Counted from the stretch's first letter, positions 14,708-23,361 are shown. The stretch: 24,077 bases of DNA from Candidatus Neomicrothrix sp. UBA2131 (GCA_002329075.1 DCXR01000053.1:75778-99854); one strand, 5' to 3'. The notes: generated by a model from the sequence alone, not told the origin. A program made the numbers and translations.

Positions 14708-15165
14708 ACAAGACACAGCGACAGCACCGGGTGGCGAAGTTGCTGGCCGACCAACCGGTCAACAGCCAGACACAACTCGTGGACCTGCTCGCGGAAGCGG
14801 GAATCGAGGCGACCCAGGCGACGGTCTCACGGGACCTCGGCGACCTCGGCGCCGTCAAGGTCCGGTTGCCGGGCGGAGGCAGCGCCTATGCCATCCCCGA
14901 ACATCCCGCCGAGCAGGTAGCCCCCGAGAGCCACCTCCGGCGGGTCATGGGCGAATGGGTGGCCGAGGTGGTGCACTCGGGCAACCTCGTGGTCCTGCGG
15001 ACGCCTCCGGGGTCGGCACACGTGGTCGCCTCGGCGATCGACCGGTCCGGACACGAGGAGATCCTCGGCACCGTGGCCGGCGACGACACGATCTTCGTCC
15101 TCGCCGTCGAGGGCACGACCGGCCTGAGGCTCGCCGCTACCCTGCGGTCGCTCGCCGGCCAGTGA
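14704..15165 (+). CDS. argR: Arginine repressor ArgR
   Basis: Arginine-responsive transcription regulator, 153 residues. The N-terminal winged helix carries the recognition helix in ATQATVSRDLGDLG, and the C-terminal domain has RTPPGSAHVVASAIDR and ILGTVAGDDTIFVLA, which bind arginine and form the trimer interface. The gene lies inside the arginine operon, as in Mycobacterium, so it probably represses itself through the ARG-box-like operator before argC. ATG 14704 overlaps the argF stop by 4 bp. Confidence 0.96.
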   Translation: MNKTQRQHRVAKLLADQPVNSQTQLVDLLAEAGIEATQATVSRDLGDLGAVKVRLPGGGSAYAIPEHPAEQVAPESHLRRVMGEWVAEVVHSGNLVVLRTPPGSAHVVASAIDRSGHEEILGTVAGDDTIFVLAVEGTTGLRLAATLRSLAGQ

Positions 15166-15206
15166 ACGGGACCTCACGGTGGCAGTGGAAGGAACGGAAA
15201 CAGGAC

Positions 15207-16445
15207 ATGAGTGACATGAAACCGAGCGTCGACAAGGTCGTGCTCGCCTACTCGGGCGGGCTCGACACCTCGATCATCCTGAAGTGGCTGGAAGAGGTCT
15301 ACGGCTGCGAGGTCGTGACCTTCACGGCCGACCTCGGCCAGGGCGAAGAGCTCGAGCCGGCACGGGCCAAGGCCGAGGCCATGGGTGTCTCCGAGATCTA
15401 CATAGAGGACCTCCGGGAGGAGTTCGTCCGCGACTACGTGTTCCCGATGTTCCGGGCCAACGCCGTCTACGAGGGCGAGTACCTGCTGGGTACCTCGATC
15501 GCCCGGCCGCTCATCGCCAAGAGGCTCGTCGAGATCGCCGCCGAGACCGGCGCCGATGCCATCAGCCACGGTGCCACCGGCAAGGGCAACGACCAGGTCC
15601 GGTTCGAACTGGGTGCCTACGCCCTGAACCCCGATATCCGGATCATCGCCCCCTGGCGGGAGTGGGAACTGGGGTCACGACAGAGCCTGCTGGACTACGC
15701 CGAAAAGCGCGGCATCCCCGTGGAGATGAAGCGGGGCACCAAGTCGCCCTATTCAATGGACGCCAACCTGCTCCACATCTCCTTCGAAGGAGGCCCCCTC
15801 GAGGACCCCTGGAACGAACCCGCCTCCGAGATGTGGCGCTGGACGGTCAGCCCCGAACTCGCCCCCAACGATGCCACCTACCTCGACCTCACCTACGAAA
15901 AGGGCGACATCGTGGCGATAGACGACACCCCGATGTCGCCGGCAACGGTGCTGGCCCACCTCAACCGGGTGGGTGGTGCCAACGGCGTCGGGCGCACCGA
16001 CATCGTCGAGAACCGGTACGTCGGAATGAAGTCCAGGGGTGCCTACGAGACACCCGGCGGCACGATAATGCTCAAGGCACATCGTGCCATCGAGTCGATC
16101 ACCCTCGACCGGGGTGTCGCCCACCTCAAGGACGAGATGATGCCCCGGTATGCCGAGATCATCTACAACGGCTACTGGTTCAGCCCCGAACGCGAGATGT
16201 TCCAGGCCGCCATCGACCACAGCCAGGCCTTCGTGAACGGACGGGTCAGGATCCGGCTCTACAAGGGCAACGTCGGGGTCGTCGGCCGGGAATCCGCCGA
16301 CACCCTGTTCGACGAGGCGATCGCCACTTTCGAGGAGGACGACGGCGCCTACGACCAGTCGGATGCCGAGGGCTTCATCCGGCTGAACGCACTCCGGCTC
16401 CGGACGGCGGCCCGACGGGCCGCCCGGGTACAGGGGGAGGGATAA
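15207..16445 (+). CDS. argG: Argininosuccinate synthase
   Basis: ATP-dependent ligation of citrulline and aspartate. The 412-residue product has the PP-loop AYSGGLDTS (residues 14-22) and the conserved SHGATGKGNDQVRFEL and PWREWELGSR stretches; length is normal. ATG 15207 is taken as start, and a second ATG at 15216 is nearly as good (AGGA lies upstream of both). It follows argR by 41 bp, the only real gap in the arg block. This gap holds no visible ARG box or TANNNT at the 6-nt position, so read-through from argC is assumed. Confidence 0.96.
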   Translation: MSDMKPSVDKVVLAYSGGLDTSIILKWLEEVYGCEVVTFTADLGQGEELEPARAKAEAMGVSEIYIEDLREEFVRDYVFPMFRANAVYEGEYLLGTSIARPLIAKRLVEIAAETGADAISHGATGKGNDQVRFELGAYALNPDIRIIAPWREWELGSRQSLLDYAEKRGIPVEMKRGTKSPYSMDANLLHISFEGGPLEDPWNEPASEMWRWTVSPELAPNDATYLDLTYEKGDIVAIDDTPMSPATVLAHLNRVGGANGVGRTDIVENRYVGMKSRGAYETPGGTIMLKAHRAIESITLDRGVAHLKDEMMPRYAEIIYNGYWFSPEREMFQAAIDHSQAFVNGRVRIRLYKGNVGVVGRESADTLFDEAIATFEEDDGAYDQSDAEGFIRLNALRLRTAARRAARVQGEG

Positions 16446-17821
16446 TGCCAACGCTCTGGCACGGACGGTTCGCCGAAGGCCCCGCCGAGGCCCTCCAGGC
16501 GCTCAACCACAGCATCGGATTCGACCAGAGGATGTTCCGGGAGGACATCGCCTGCTCACGGGCACACGTCCGGATGCTGGCCCGGGTCGGCCTGTTCGAA
16601 GCCGCCGACGTCGAGACCGTGCTCGTAGCCCTCGATGCCGTCGAGACCGAGATGTCCGACGGCTCGTTCGCCTTCGTGGACTCGGACGAGGACATCCACA
16701 CGGCGGTCGAACGGAGGGTCACCGAACTGGCCGGCGACGCAGGCGCCCGGCTCCACACCGGGCGGAGCCGCAACGACCAGGTCGCCACCGACCTGAGGCT
16801 GTGGGTGCGGCGGGAGATGGCTGAGCTGGCGGCGCTCGTCGCCCGCCTGCAGGCGACGCTGGCGGCCTGCGCCGACGACGCCGGAGATGCATACCTGCCC
16901 GGCTACACCCACCTCCAACAGGCCCAGCCGGTCCTGTTGGCCCACCACCTCCTGGCCCACGGCTGGGCGCTGTCCCGCGACGTGGACCGACTGCTGGGCG
17001 CCCGGGATCGGGCCGACGTGTCGCCACTCGGGGCAGGCGCGCTCGCCGGCTCCTCGCTGCCGCTCGATCCAGACGGGGTGGCCGACGACCTCGGCTTCGC
17101 CACTCGCTTCGAGAACTCGCTCGACGCGGTGTCAGACCGGGACTTCGTCGTCGAAGCGTTGTTCGCCCTGGCCCTGCTCGGCGTTCACCTGTCGCGGCTG
17201 GGCGAGGAGATCGTCCTCTGGTCGACCGACGAGTTCGGTTTCGTTGCGCTCGACGACGCCTTCTCGACCGGGTCGTCCATGCTGCCGCAGAAGAAGAACC
17301 CCGACGTGGCCGAGTTGGCCAGGGGCAAGGCCGGCCGCCTCATCGGCAACCTCACCGGCCTTCTGGCATCCCTCAAGGGGCTGCCGCTGGCGTACAACAA
17401 GGACCTGCAGGAGGACAAGGAGCCGCTGTTCGACTCCTGCGACACGATTCGGCTGACCCTGCTGGCCCTGGACGGCATGGTGGCCACCCTCGGGTTCGAC
17501 ACCGACCGGATGTCCGAGTCTGCGGACAGCCCGTATGCGTCCGCCGTCGACCTCGCCGAGTTCCTCGTGGTTGCCGGCATGCCGTTCCGGGAGGCCCACG
17601 CCGTCATCGGCGGCCATGTACGCACTGCGCTCGCCGGTGGTGGCACCCTCACCGACCTGGTCGCCGCCGACGAACGGCTCGGTCCCGAGGCAGCGAAGCT
17701 GCTGGTGCCGGGTGCCGCCGTTCTTCGACGGACCACACCGGGTGGCGCCGGACCCGAACCGGTCGCCGAACAGCGGCAGCGGTTTGCCGACCGGCTGGCC
17801 GCCCAGGCCGAGCGGATCTGA
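16445..17821 (+). CDS. argH: Argininosuccinate lyase
   Basis: Last step of arginine synthesis: splits argininosuccinate into arginine and fumarate. The 458-residue product has HTGRSRNDQVATDLRLW, GYTHLQQAQPV and the fumarase/aspartase superfamily signature GSSMLPQKKNPD starting at residue 276, with the catalytic serine in the GSS loop. The ATG at 16445 shares its A with the argG stop (TAATG), and a strong GGGGGAGGG site precedes it. Length is normal. Confidence 0.97.
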   Translation: MPTLWHGRFAEGPAEALQALNHSIGFDQRMFREDIACSRAHVRMLARVGLFEAADVETVLVALDAVETEMSDGSFAFVDSDEDIHTAVERRVTELAGDAGARLHTGRSRNDQVATDLRLWVRREMAELAALVARLQATLAACADDAGDAYLPGYTHLQQAQPVLLAHHLLAHGWALSRDVDRLLGARDRADVSPLGAGALAGSSLPLDPDGVADDLGFATRFENSLDAVSDRDFVVEALFALALLGVHLSRLGEEIVLWSTDEFGFVALDDAFSTGSSMLPQKKNPDVAELARGKAGRLIGNLTGLLASLKGLPLAYNKDLQEDKEPLFDSCDTIRLTLLALDGMVATLGFDTDRMSESADSPYASAVDLAEFLVVAGMPFREAHAVIGGHVRTALAGGGTLTDLVAADERLGPEAAKLLVPGAAVLRRTTPGGAGPEPVAEQRQRFADRLAAQAERI

Positions 17822-17829
17822 GCGAGAGC

Positions 17830-18213
17830 ATGGCCCACCACGCCCAGGTCCGGATCCGCTACGGCGAGGTCGATCCGCAAGGCGTGGTGTTCAACGCGCA
17901 CTATCTGGCGTACATCGACGACGTCTTCGACAACTGGCTACGCGAGTTGACCCCCCGGTTAGAGGACCTGGGTTGGGAGATCATGCTCAAGGCGGCGTTC
18001 ATCGAATGGCACGGGCCGGCAGGCGTCGGCGATGTCCTCGACGTGACCGTGGAGGTCGTGCGTTGGGGCACCACCTCCCTCGACGTCGAGTTCGACCTGT
18101 CGGTCGGTGACCGCCAGGTGATGACGGCGAAGGTGACCTACGTCGGCGTGACCATCGGCGAGCACCGGCCGATCCCGCCCCCCGACGAGGTCCGTGCCCA
18201 CCTGAGCGCGTGA
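17830..18213 (+). CDS. YbgC/4HBT-type hotdog thioesterase
   Basis: A 127-residue single hotdog-fold protein expected to hydrolyse acyl-CoA thioesters in the cytoplasm. The YbgC/4-hydroxybenzoyl-CoA thioesterase motif RYGEVDPQGVVFNAHYLAYID is visible at residues 10-30, with Asp15 as the probable catalytic acid and VNA/YL positions as in the family. The true substrate cannot be told. It starts 8 bp after argH and overlaps the next gene by 4 bp (GTGA), so it is probably cotranscribed with the arg block, though no arginine role is suggested. Confidence 0.9.
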   Translation: MAHHAQVRIRYGEVDPQGVVFNAHYLAYIDDVFDNWLRELTPRLEDLGWEIMLKAAFIEWHGPAGVGDVLDVTVEVVRWGTTSLDVEFDLSVGDRQVMTAKVTYVGVTIGEHRPIPPPDEVRAHLSA

Positions 18214-18797
18214 ACGGGTTGCCCAGCCTCGACGAGTTGGCTGGACGCTCCGGCGTCGATCCCCGGGCGGTCGTGTCGGACGGCCCTCCCGGGGCCGGGC
18301 AGGACCGGATCCTCGAACTCCTGGAGGGATGCGACGACGCCCTGGACCGCACCTGCCGGCCGGGCCACCTGACCGGATCCGCCCTTGTGGTCGATCCGGC
18401 GGATCGGCGCATCCTGCTCCTGTTCCACACCAAGTTGCAGCGCTGGCTCCAACCCGGCGGCCACGCCGACGGCGATGGCGACCTGGCCAGGGTCGCCCTG
18501 CGGGAGGCCACCGAGGAGACGGGGATCACCGGTCTGCGGGTTCTCGAACCGCCGGTCGACCTCGATGTCCACGTGGTCGATCCGCCGGCCGAGGATGCCC
18601 ACGAGCACCACGACGTGCGGTTCCTCGTGGTGGCACCCACGGGGGCCGTGCCCGTCGGGAACAACGAGTCCGAGGCGCTGCGATGGGTCCACCGTGACGA
18701 GTTGGAGGGCCTCGGGGTCGACGGGGGGCTCCTGCGGTTGGCGGACCGGGCCCTGGGAGCCCTGGATCGGCTGGAGGCTGGACCAGGGGACGCCTAG
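18210..18797 (+). CDS. Nudix hydrolase family protein
   Basis: A 195-residue protein expected to cleave a nucleoside-diphosphate-linked substrate with Mg2+. The Nudix box covers residues 84-106 (GX5EX7REUXEEXGU). REATEETGI is intact, but the first glutamate position is Gly90. The preceding WLQPGGHAD pattern is typical of one actinobacterial Nudix subgroup. The REUXEE metal ligands remain, so activity is plausible. The first ~55 residues form a helical N-terminal extension. GTG 18210 overlaps the thioesterase stop. Its own TAG stop shares the bases CTAG with the convergent gene's stop. Confidence 0.88.
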   Translation: MNGLPSLDELAGRSGVDPRAVVSDGPPGAGQDRILELLEGCDDALDRTCRPGHLTGSALVVDPADRRILLLFHTKLQRWLQPGGHADGDGDLARVALREATEETGITGLRVLEPPVDLDVHVVDPPAEDAHEHHDVRFLVVAPTGAVPVGNNESEALRWVHRDELEGLGVDGGLLRLADRALGALDRLEAGPGDA

Positions 18798-19324
18798 AGG
18801 TCTCCCGGGTCGAGGCAACCCTCCATGTCGTTCACCCTGGCGAAGCCGTTCATGCGCTCGACGTGGCTGCCGGCCCCTGATGGAAGGGCGGTGAGGTAGG
18901 GGCGGACATCGCCTTCGGTTCGAAGCCGCTGGGCGTGGAACCTTCGGTCGGCGAGGTAGATGTCCCAGTCGTCGAACCATCCCGCCACGAGGACCAGGTC
19001 GTCGGTCGTGCCCCCGTCCATACTCCTGAGGTCGGCGACGAGCTGGTCGAGCAGGTCCGTCGCGTCGTCGAGCACATCGGCCCGGTGGGCCGGCGAGGCA
19101 GAATCCGCAGCGGCGGGCAGGTCACCGACGGCAAGCGCCATGAGGGAGCAGCGCTGATCTGCAGTAGCGACCCAGGAGCGGTCCTCGAGCCGATCGGGGT
19201 TGCCGGGTGCGTCGTAGATCAGGAAGGCCCACCCCCAGAAGGCGGCCATGGACAGGAACAGGGCGAGTGCGGCGACCCGGGAGAGCGTTGCGTGGGGCCT
19301 TCCGGTCGTGCCGATGGACGCCAT
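18794..19324 (-). CDS. Membrane-anchored protein of unknown function
   Basis: A 176-residue product from ATG 19324; a TTG at 19330 overlapping the penicillin-binding-protein stop would add two residues. A single hydrophobic segment near residues 17-36 (LALFLSMAAFWGWAFLIY) suggests an N-terminal anchor with an extracytoplasmic domain. That domain has a helical region (DVLDDATDLLDQLVADLRS), the motif FDDWDIYLADRRFHAQRLR, and two cysteines, one early (QRC) and one in the C-terminal MEGCLDPGDL, which could pair. I do not recognise a named family. It directly follows the class A penicillin-binding protein gene, 2 bp after the stop, with GGAGGGTGG upstream, so the two are probably cotranscribed and this may be a cell-envelope accessory protein. 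That role is inference. Confidence 0.72.
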   Translation of the reverse strand: MASIGTTGRPHATLSRVAALALFLSMAAFWGWAFLIYDAPGNPDRLEDRSWVATADQRCSLMALAVGDLPAAADSASPAHRADVLDDATDLLDQLVADLRSMDGGTTDDLVLVAGWFDDWDIYLADRRFHAQRLRTEGDVRPYLTALPSGAGSHVERMNGFARVNDMEGCLDPGDL

Positions 19325-19326
19325 GC

Positions 19327-21867
19327 TCAACCACCCTCCGGGGTGTCTGTAGCCGGTGGCCCTTCGGCTTCGGGTCCAGGTTCGGCCTCCGGATCAGCCT
19401 CGGGGTCGGGCTCGGGTTCCGGCGGAGCGGGAGGCGTGACCCGGAGGATCACGACCGATCCTTCGGGGACCTCGGTTCCCGGCACCGGCTCCTGGTGCCA
19501 GACGGTCTGGGGCGGTGTTTCCGGGTCGTCCGGGTTGGCCACCTCGGTGATCTCGTAGCCGAGGACCGACTCGGCGAGCAGGGTGCCGGCCTCGTCGACA
19601 CCGAGCCCGACGACGGTCGGGACCGGAACCGGCGGTGGTTGCACGGCGACCTCGACGACCATCGATCCGGCGGGCAGGATGGTCGAGCCCACGCCGGGCG
19701 ACTGCCCGATGATGACCCCCGGAACGCTGTCGTTGGTCGGGATCTCGATCACGCTGGTGATGCGGATCGGTGGGAGGCCGGGCATCTCGGAACCGTCCGG
19801 CAGGCGGGTCGGAGCCTCGCCCGTCGCAGCGAGGAGCACCTGGGCCTCGTCCATCGACAGGCCGACGAGGACCGGTGTCTCCACGGCCATGGATGGCGGC
19901 CTGGTGGTCGTCGTGGTCGAGGACGGCGGCGGCGTGGCGAACACCTCCTCCCCGAGCCCGAAGTGGGCCACCTCCATCACGTCCTTCCAGATGAGCGCCG
20001 GATAGGTGCCACCGAAGACCTTGCGGTCGGTGGTCGGCGGCACCATCGGTATCTGGCCCTCCGGATAGCCCACCCACACACCGGTCGCCCGTTGCGGCGT
20101 GTATCCGACGAAGAGGGCGTCGGCATAGTTCTGGGTGGTGCCGGTCTTGCCGGCGGCCGTGCGATTCTCGAGCTTCGCCCGGTGCCCGGTGCCGGCATCC
20201 AGGACGCCCTCCAGCACCCACGTCAACTGGTCGGTGAGGCGGGGATCCAGGATGCGGGTCTGTTCCCGCTTCCAACGCCACAGTGTGGTGCCGTCGGCGT
20301 TGACCACGCGGGTGACGTAGGCAGGTGGGTTGTGGACACCCCGGTTGGCGAAGGTGCTGTAGGCGGTGGTCATGTCGAGCAGGGTGGTGTCGGAGGTGCC
20401 GAGGATGTTCGAGTTGACCTCCTCGATGGGGGAGACGATCCCGAGGCGACGGCCCATATTGGCGACCCTCTGGGCGCCCATGGCCATCGAGAGTTGGGCG
20501 TAGACGGTATTGATCGAGCGCCGGGTGGCCTCGACGAGCGTCAGCCACTCGGGTTCCGGCAACTCCTCGCCCAGGGGCACATCGGGCATGGTGTGGCCCG
20601 TGGCACCGCCGCTGACGCGCCAGATGTTGTTCGGTTCGATCGCTCCGGGGATATCGAACTCGATCACGTTCGGGGCCTGGTAGGTGGCGGTGACCTCCCA
20701 CCCGGCCTCCAGCGCCGCAGCCAGGCCTATCGGCTTCATGGACGAGCCCACCTGGCGACCGTTGCCCACGGCCAGGTTCACCTTGGCGTCGTCGTCGTCG
20801 TCGAAGAAGTCCCGTCCGCCGACCATTGCGAGGATGTGGCCGTTCTGCGGGTCCATGACGACGACCGAGGCATCAGGATGGCCCTGCCCTGCCGGGAGGT
20901 GCCGTTCGACGGCGGCCTCGGCGGCGGCCTGGAGGGCGAGGTCGATGGTGGTCTCTATGCGCAGGCCGCCCTCGAACAGCAACAGTTCCCGCTGCGCACG
21001 TGTGGCCCCGAAGGCCTCGTTGTCGAGGAACCAGCGGCGGACCTCCTCCACGAAGTGTCCGGCTGCATAGCGGGTGTCGAGCCGGCTGGAGTATTCCTCG
21101 AGTTGCGGCGGGGTGGCCCGGGCGTCGGCGAACTCATCGGCGGTGATGAAGTCGTTGGTGAGCATGCGGTCGAGTACGAGGTGGCTGCGCCGGAGGCTCG
21201 AGGCGTAGTTGAGTAGTGGGTTGAAGCGACTGGGTGCCTGGATGAGGCCGGCGAGCATCGCGGCCTCGTTGACGGCCAGGTCCTGGACGTCTTTGTTGAA
21301 ATACGTCTGGGCCGCCGCCTTGATGCCGTAGGCGCCGTGTCCGAAGTACACGGTGTTGAGGTAGTGGAGGAGGATGAAGTCCTTGCCGTACTGGTCCTCG
21401 AGCCGCAGGGCGTACCAGACCTCCTCGAGCTTCCGGGAGGCCGTCTTCTCGGTGTTTTCGATGATCGCCAACTTGACGTACTGCTGGGTGATCGTGGAGC
21501 CGCCCTGGCTGATGCCGCCCGCCTCGAGGTTCGTGCGGGCCGCCCGGATGATCGCCCTGAGGTCGACCCCGTCGTGGGAGTAGAAGCGCTCGTCCTCGAT
21601 GGCGATGACGGCGTTGCGCACGAGCTCGGGGATCTCGTCGAGAAGGCGGGCGCTGGTGCGGTTCTGTGGAGCGACCAGCGTGGTGATGTGGGTGCCGTCC
21701 CCGGCCACGACGACCGACGACTCGGCAGTCTCGGGAATGGTGATCTCGAAGGTGCGGGTCTCGTACGCGTAGCAGCCGGAGGCGATCAGAGCCACCGCAG
21801 CCAGCGCCGCCGTGGGGCGGCGGAGGCGTGCGACGGCCCTGATCCGGTGGGCGGCTTGCTGCGACAC
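19327..21867 (-). CDS. Class A penicillin-binding protein with PASTA domains
   Basis: Bifunctional peptidoglycan synthase of 846 residues acting outside the membrane. The N-terminus is basic, then a short hydrophobic stretch ends in IASGC (Cys32), a possible lipobox. The GT51 glycosyltransferase domain has EDERFYSHDG (Glu91), GGSTITQQYVK and RKLEEVWYALRLE. The transpeptidase domain has SSMK (Ser375 nucleophile, Lys378), SIN (Ser451-Asn453) and KTGTT (Lys574). A Thr-rich linker (near residue 655) leads to two PASTA domains (about 660-740 and 745-815) and an acidic Pro/Glu tail. The layout resembles actinobacterial PonA-type proteins. GTG 21867 starts the reading frame, with no clear Shine-Dalgarno sequence. 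It is divergent from tyrS across 103 bp. Confidence 0.94.
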   Translation of the reverse strand: MSQQAAHRIRAVARLRRPTAALAAVALIASGCYAYETRTFEITIPETAESSVVVAGDGTHITTLVAPQNRTSARLLDEIPELVRNAVIAIEDERFYSHDGVDLRAIIRAARTNLEAGGISQGGSTITQQYVKLAIIENTEKTASRKLEEVWYALRLEDQYGKDFILLHYLNTVYFGHGAYGIKAAAQTYFNKDVQDLAVNEAAMLAGLIQAPSRFNPLLNYASSLRRSHLVLDRMLTNDFITADEFADARATPPQLEEYSSRLDTRYAAGHFVEEVRRWFLDNEAFGATRAQRELLLFEGGLRIETTIDLALQAAAEAAVERHLPAGQGHPDASVVVMDPQNGHILAMVGGRDFFDDDDDAKVNLAVGNGRQVGSSMKPIGLAAALEAGWEVTATYQAPNVIEFDIPGAIEPNNIWRVSGGATGHTMPDVPLGEELPEPEWLTLVEATRRSINTVYAQLSMAMGAQRVANMGRRLGIVSPIEEVNSNILGTSDTTLLDMTTAYSTFANRGVHNPPAYVTRVVNADGTTLWRWKREQTRILDPRLTDQLTWVLEGVLDAGTGHRAKLENRTAAGKTGTTQNYADALFVGYTPQRATGVWVGYPEGQIPMVPPTTDRKVFGGTYPALIWKDVMEVAHFGLGEEVFATPPPSSTTTTTRPPSMAVETPVLVGLSMDEAQVLLAATGEAPTRLPDGSEMPGLPPIRITSVIEIPTNDSVPGVIIGQSPGVGSTILPAGSMVVEVAVQPPPVPVPTVVGLGVDEAGTLLAESVLGYEITEVANPDDPETPPQTVWHQEPVPGTEVPEGSVVILRVTPPAPPEPEPDPEADPEAEPGPEAEGPPATDTPEGG

Positions 21868-21958
21868 ACCGACAGTCTGGCCGCCAGTCGGGGCGAAGGG
21901 GCGTCAGTCGGTGATGCTTTCGAAGGGGAAAAGGGCGGTATCGGGTGCTTCCAGCGGC

Positions 21959-21964
21959 AATGAT
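21959..21964 (+). promoter_or_regulatory. Possible -10 box for tyrS
   Basis: AATGAT ends 6 nt before the tyrS GTG, the same spacing as at hisG and argC, but the first T of TANNNT is missing and no -35 is seen. On the other strand CAGACT lies 6 nt before the penicillin-binding-protein GTG, which is weaker still. Confidence 0.25.
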
Positions 21965-21970
21965 GACGGG

Positions 21971-23260
21971 GTGAACGAAGCTGAGATCCTCGACGACCTT
22001 GCGGCCCGCGGCCTGATCCAGGACTGCACCGACCGCGACGCCCTGCGGTCACGTCTCGACGAGGGTCCGATCACCGTCTACTGCGGCTTCGATCCGACGG
22101 CCGACAGCCTGCACATCGGCCACCTCACGCCGCTGCTCATGCTTCGGCGCTTCCAGGATGCGGGCCACCGGGCGGTTGCGCTGGCGGGTGGCGCCACGGG
22201 AATGGTGGGCGACCCCAGCGGGCGCTCCGAGGAACGCAACCTCCTCGACCAGGCGACCATCGACTCCAACGTGGAGGCCGTGTCGGGCCAACTGCGTTCG
22301 TTGCTGCGATTCGAGGGTGACGGGGGCCTCGACGGCCCACCTGCGATCCTGGTGGACAACCGGGAATGGACTGCCGAGGTGGGTCTCCTCGAGTTCCTGC
22401 GGGACGTCGGCAAGCACGTCACGGTGGGCACGATGCTGGCCAAGGAGTCCGTTCGTAGCCGCCTCTCGGGCGACCAGGGCATCTCCTTCACCGAGTTCAG
22501 CTACATGCTCCTGCAGGCCAACGACTTCTTTGAACTCCACGGGAGGTACGGCTGCGAGATGCAGGTCGGAGGCTCCGACCAGTGGGGCAACATCACCGCC
22601 GGCATCGATCTCATCCGTCGACGGTCGGGAGCGTCCGCCCACGGGATGACGCTCCCGCTGCTCACCCGTTCCGACGGGTCGAAGTTCGGCAAGACCGCAG
22701 ATGGGACCGTCTGGCTCAATCCCGTGCGGACGATGCCCTTCGAGATGCACCAGTACTTCCGCAACGTGGACGATCGCGACGTCGGGCAGTACCTCCTGCG
22801 GTTGACCCTCCTCGAGGTCGACGAGGTGGCGACCGTGATGGCCGACCACGTGGCCCACCCTGAGGAGCGCCTCGCCCAGCGGCGCCTGGCCGACGAGGTC
22901 TGCGCCCTGGTCCATGGTGGGGACGAGACCGCTCGTGCCCGACTGGCTGCAGAGGGACTGTTCGGGGAGTCGCCGCCCACGCTCGAGGTGCTCGAGGCCC
23001 TGCGCGGCACCGTGCCGGAGACGGAGGTGTCCGCGGAGGTCCTCGAGGGCGACGAGTCCCTGGTGGATGCGCTGGTCGCCAGCGGCCTGTGCAGTTCCCG
23101 GGGCGACGCCCGTCGCACCATCGGCGGCGGCGGAATCTCGGTCAACGGGGTCCGCCAGGACGGCGATGCCACCCGCCTGGCGGATGGTGCGCTGGTTGGG
23201 GGACGCTATGTCCTGCTCCAGAAGGGGAAGCGCTCCCGCCACCTGCTCGTAGCGGGGTGA
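21971..23260 (+). CDS. tyrS: Tyrosyl-tRNA synthetase
   Basis: Class I synthetase charging tRNA-Tyr, 429 residues. The HIGH motif is at residues 48-51 (LHIGHLTPL), GGSDQWGN lies in the tyrosine/tRNA region, and the KMSKS loop appears as KFGKT at residues 238-242, the usual TyrRS form. A C-terminal S4 RNA-binding domain starts near residue 362 (VDALVASGLCSSRGDARR) and ends YVLLQKGKRSRHLL. GTG 21971 is chosen because homology begins at once (NEAEILDDLAARGLIQD); the frame is open further upstream without homology. The rRNA operon follows. Confidence 0.96.
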   Translation: MNEAEILDDLAARGLIQDCTDRDALRSRLDEGPITVYCGFDPTADSLHIGHLTPLLMLRRFQDAGHRAVALAGGATGMVGDPSGRSEERNLLDQATIDSNVEAVSGQLRSLLRFEGDGGLDGPPAILVDNREWTAEVGLLEFLRDVGKHVTVGTMLAKESVRSRLSGDQGISFTEFSYMLLQANDFFELHGRYGCEMQVGGSDQWGNITAGIDLIRRRSGASAHGMTLPLLTRSDGSKFGKTADGTVWLNPVRTMPFEMHQYFRNVDDRDVGQYLLRLTLLEVDEVATVMADHVAHPEERLAQRRLADEVCALVHGGDETARARLAAEGLFGESPPTLEVLEALRGTVPETEVSAEVLEGDESLVDALVASGLCSSRGDARRTIGGGGISVNGVRQDGDATRLADGALVGGRYVLLQKGKRSRHLLVAG

Positions 23261-23273
23261 GGGGGTGCCGGCG

Positions 23274-23289
23274 CCCGGCCACCGGGTTT
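23274..23289 (+). terminator. Weak terminator candidate after tyrS
   Basis: CCCGG-CCA-CCGGG (23274-23286) followed by only three T residues. It is well placed 13 bp after the tyrS stop and just before the rRNA promoters, but the stem is short and the T tract poor. Confidence 0.35.
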
Positions 23290-23313
23290 CCCCTGAATAT
23301 GGCGGATCACGGG

Positions 23314-23342
23314 TTGGGGGCATCTTCCGGCACCGCTAGCGT
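23314..23342 (+). promoter_or_regulatory. rRNA operon promoter, upstream copy
   Basis: TTGGGG, a 17-bp spacer and TAGCGT. It shares spacing and an identical -10 with the second promoter 48 bp downstream, and tandem promoters are usual for rRNA operons. The -35 is weaker than in the downstream copy. Confidence 0.5.
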
Positions 23343-23361
23343 TGCGAGTCGCGCTGCTCCC

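Noticed and set aside
12629..14716. 695-codon minus-strand open frame over argD/argF
   Set aside because: Antisense to genes with intact catalytic motifs; composition typical of GC-driven shadow frames.
15166..15206. A second ARG box or promoter before argG
   Set aside because: No TGCAT-type half-sites or TANNNT at useful spacing in the 41-bp gap.
19207..21216. 669-codon plus-strand open frame opposite the penicillin-binding protein
   Set aside because: The opposite strand has all GT51 and transpeptidase motifs; this frame has none and is rich in Arg/Gly/Asp as expected for a shadow.
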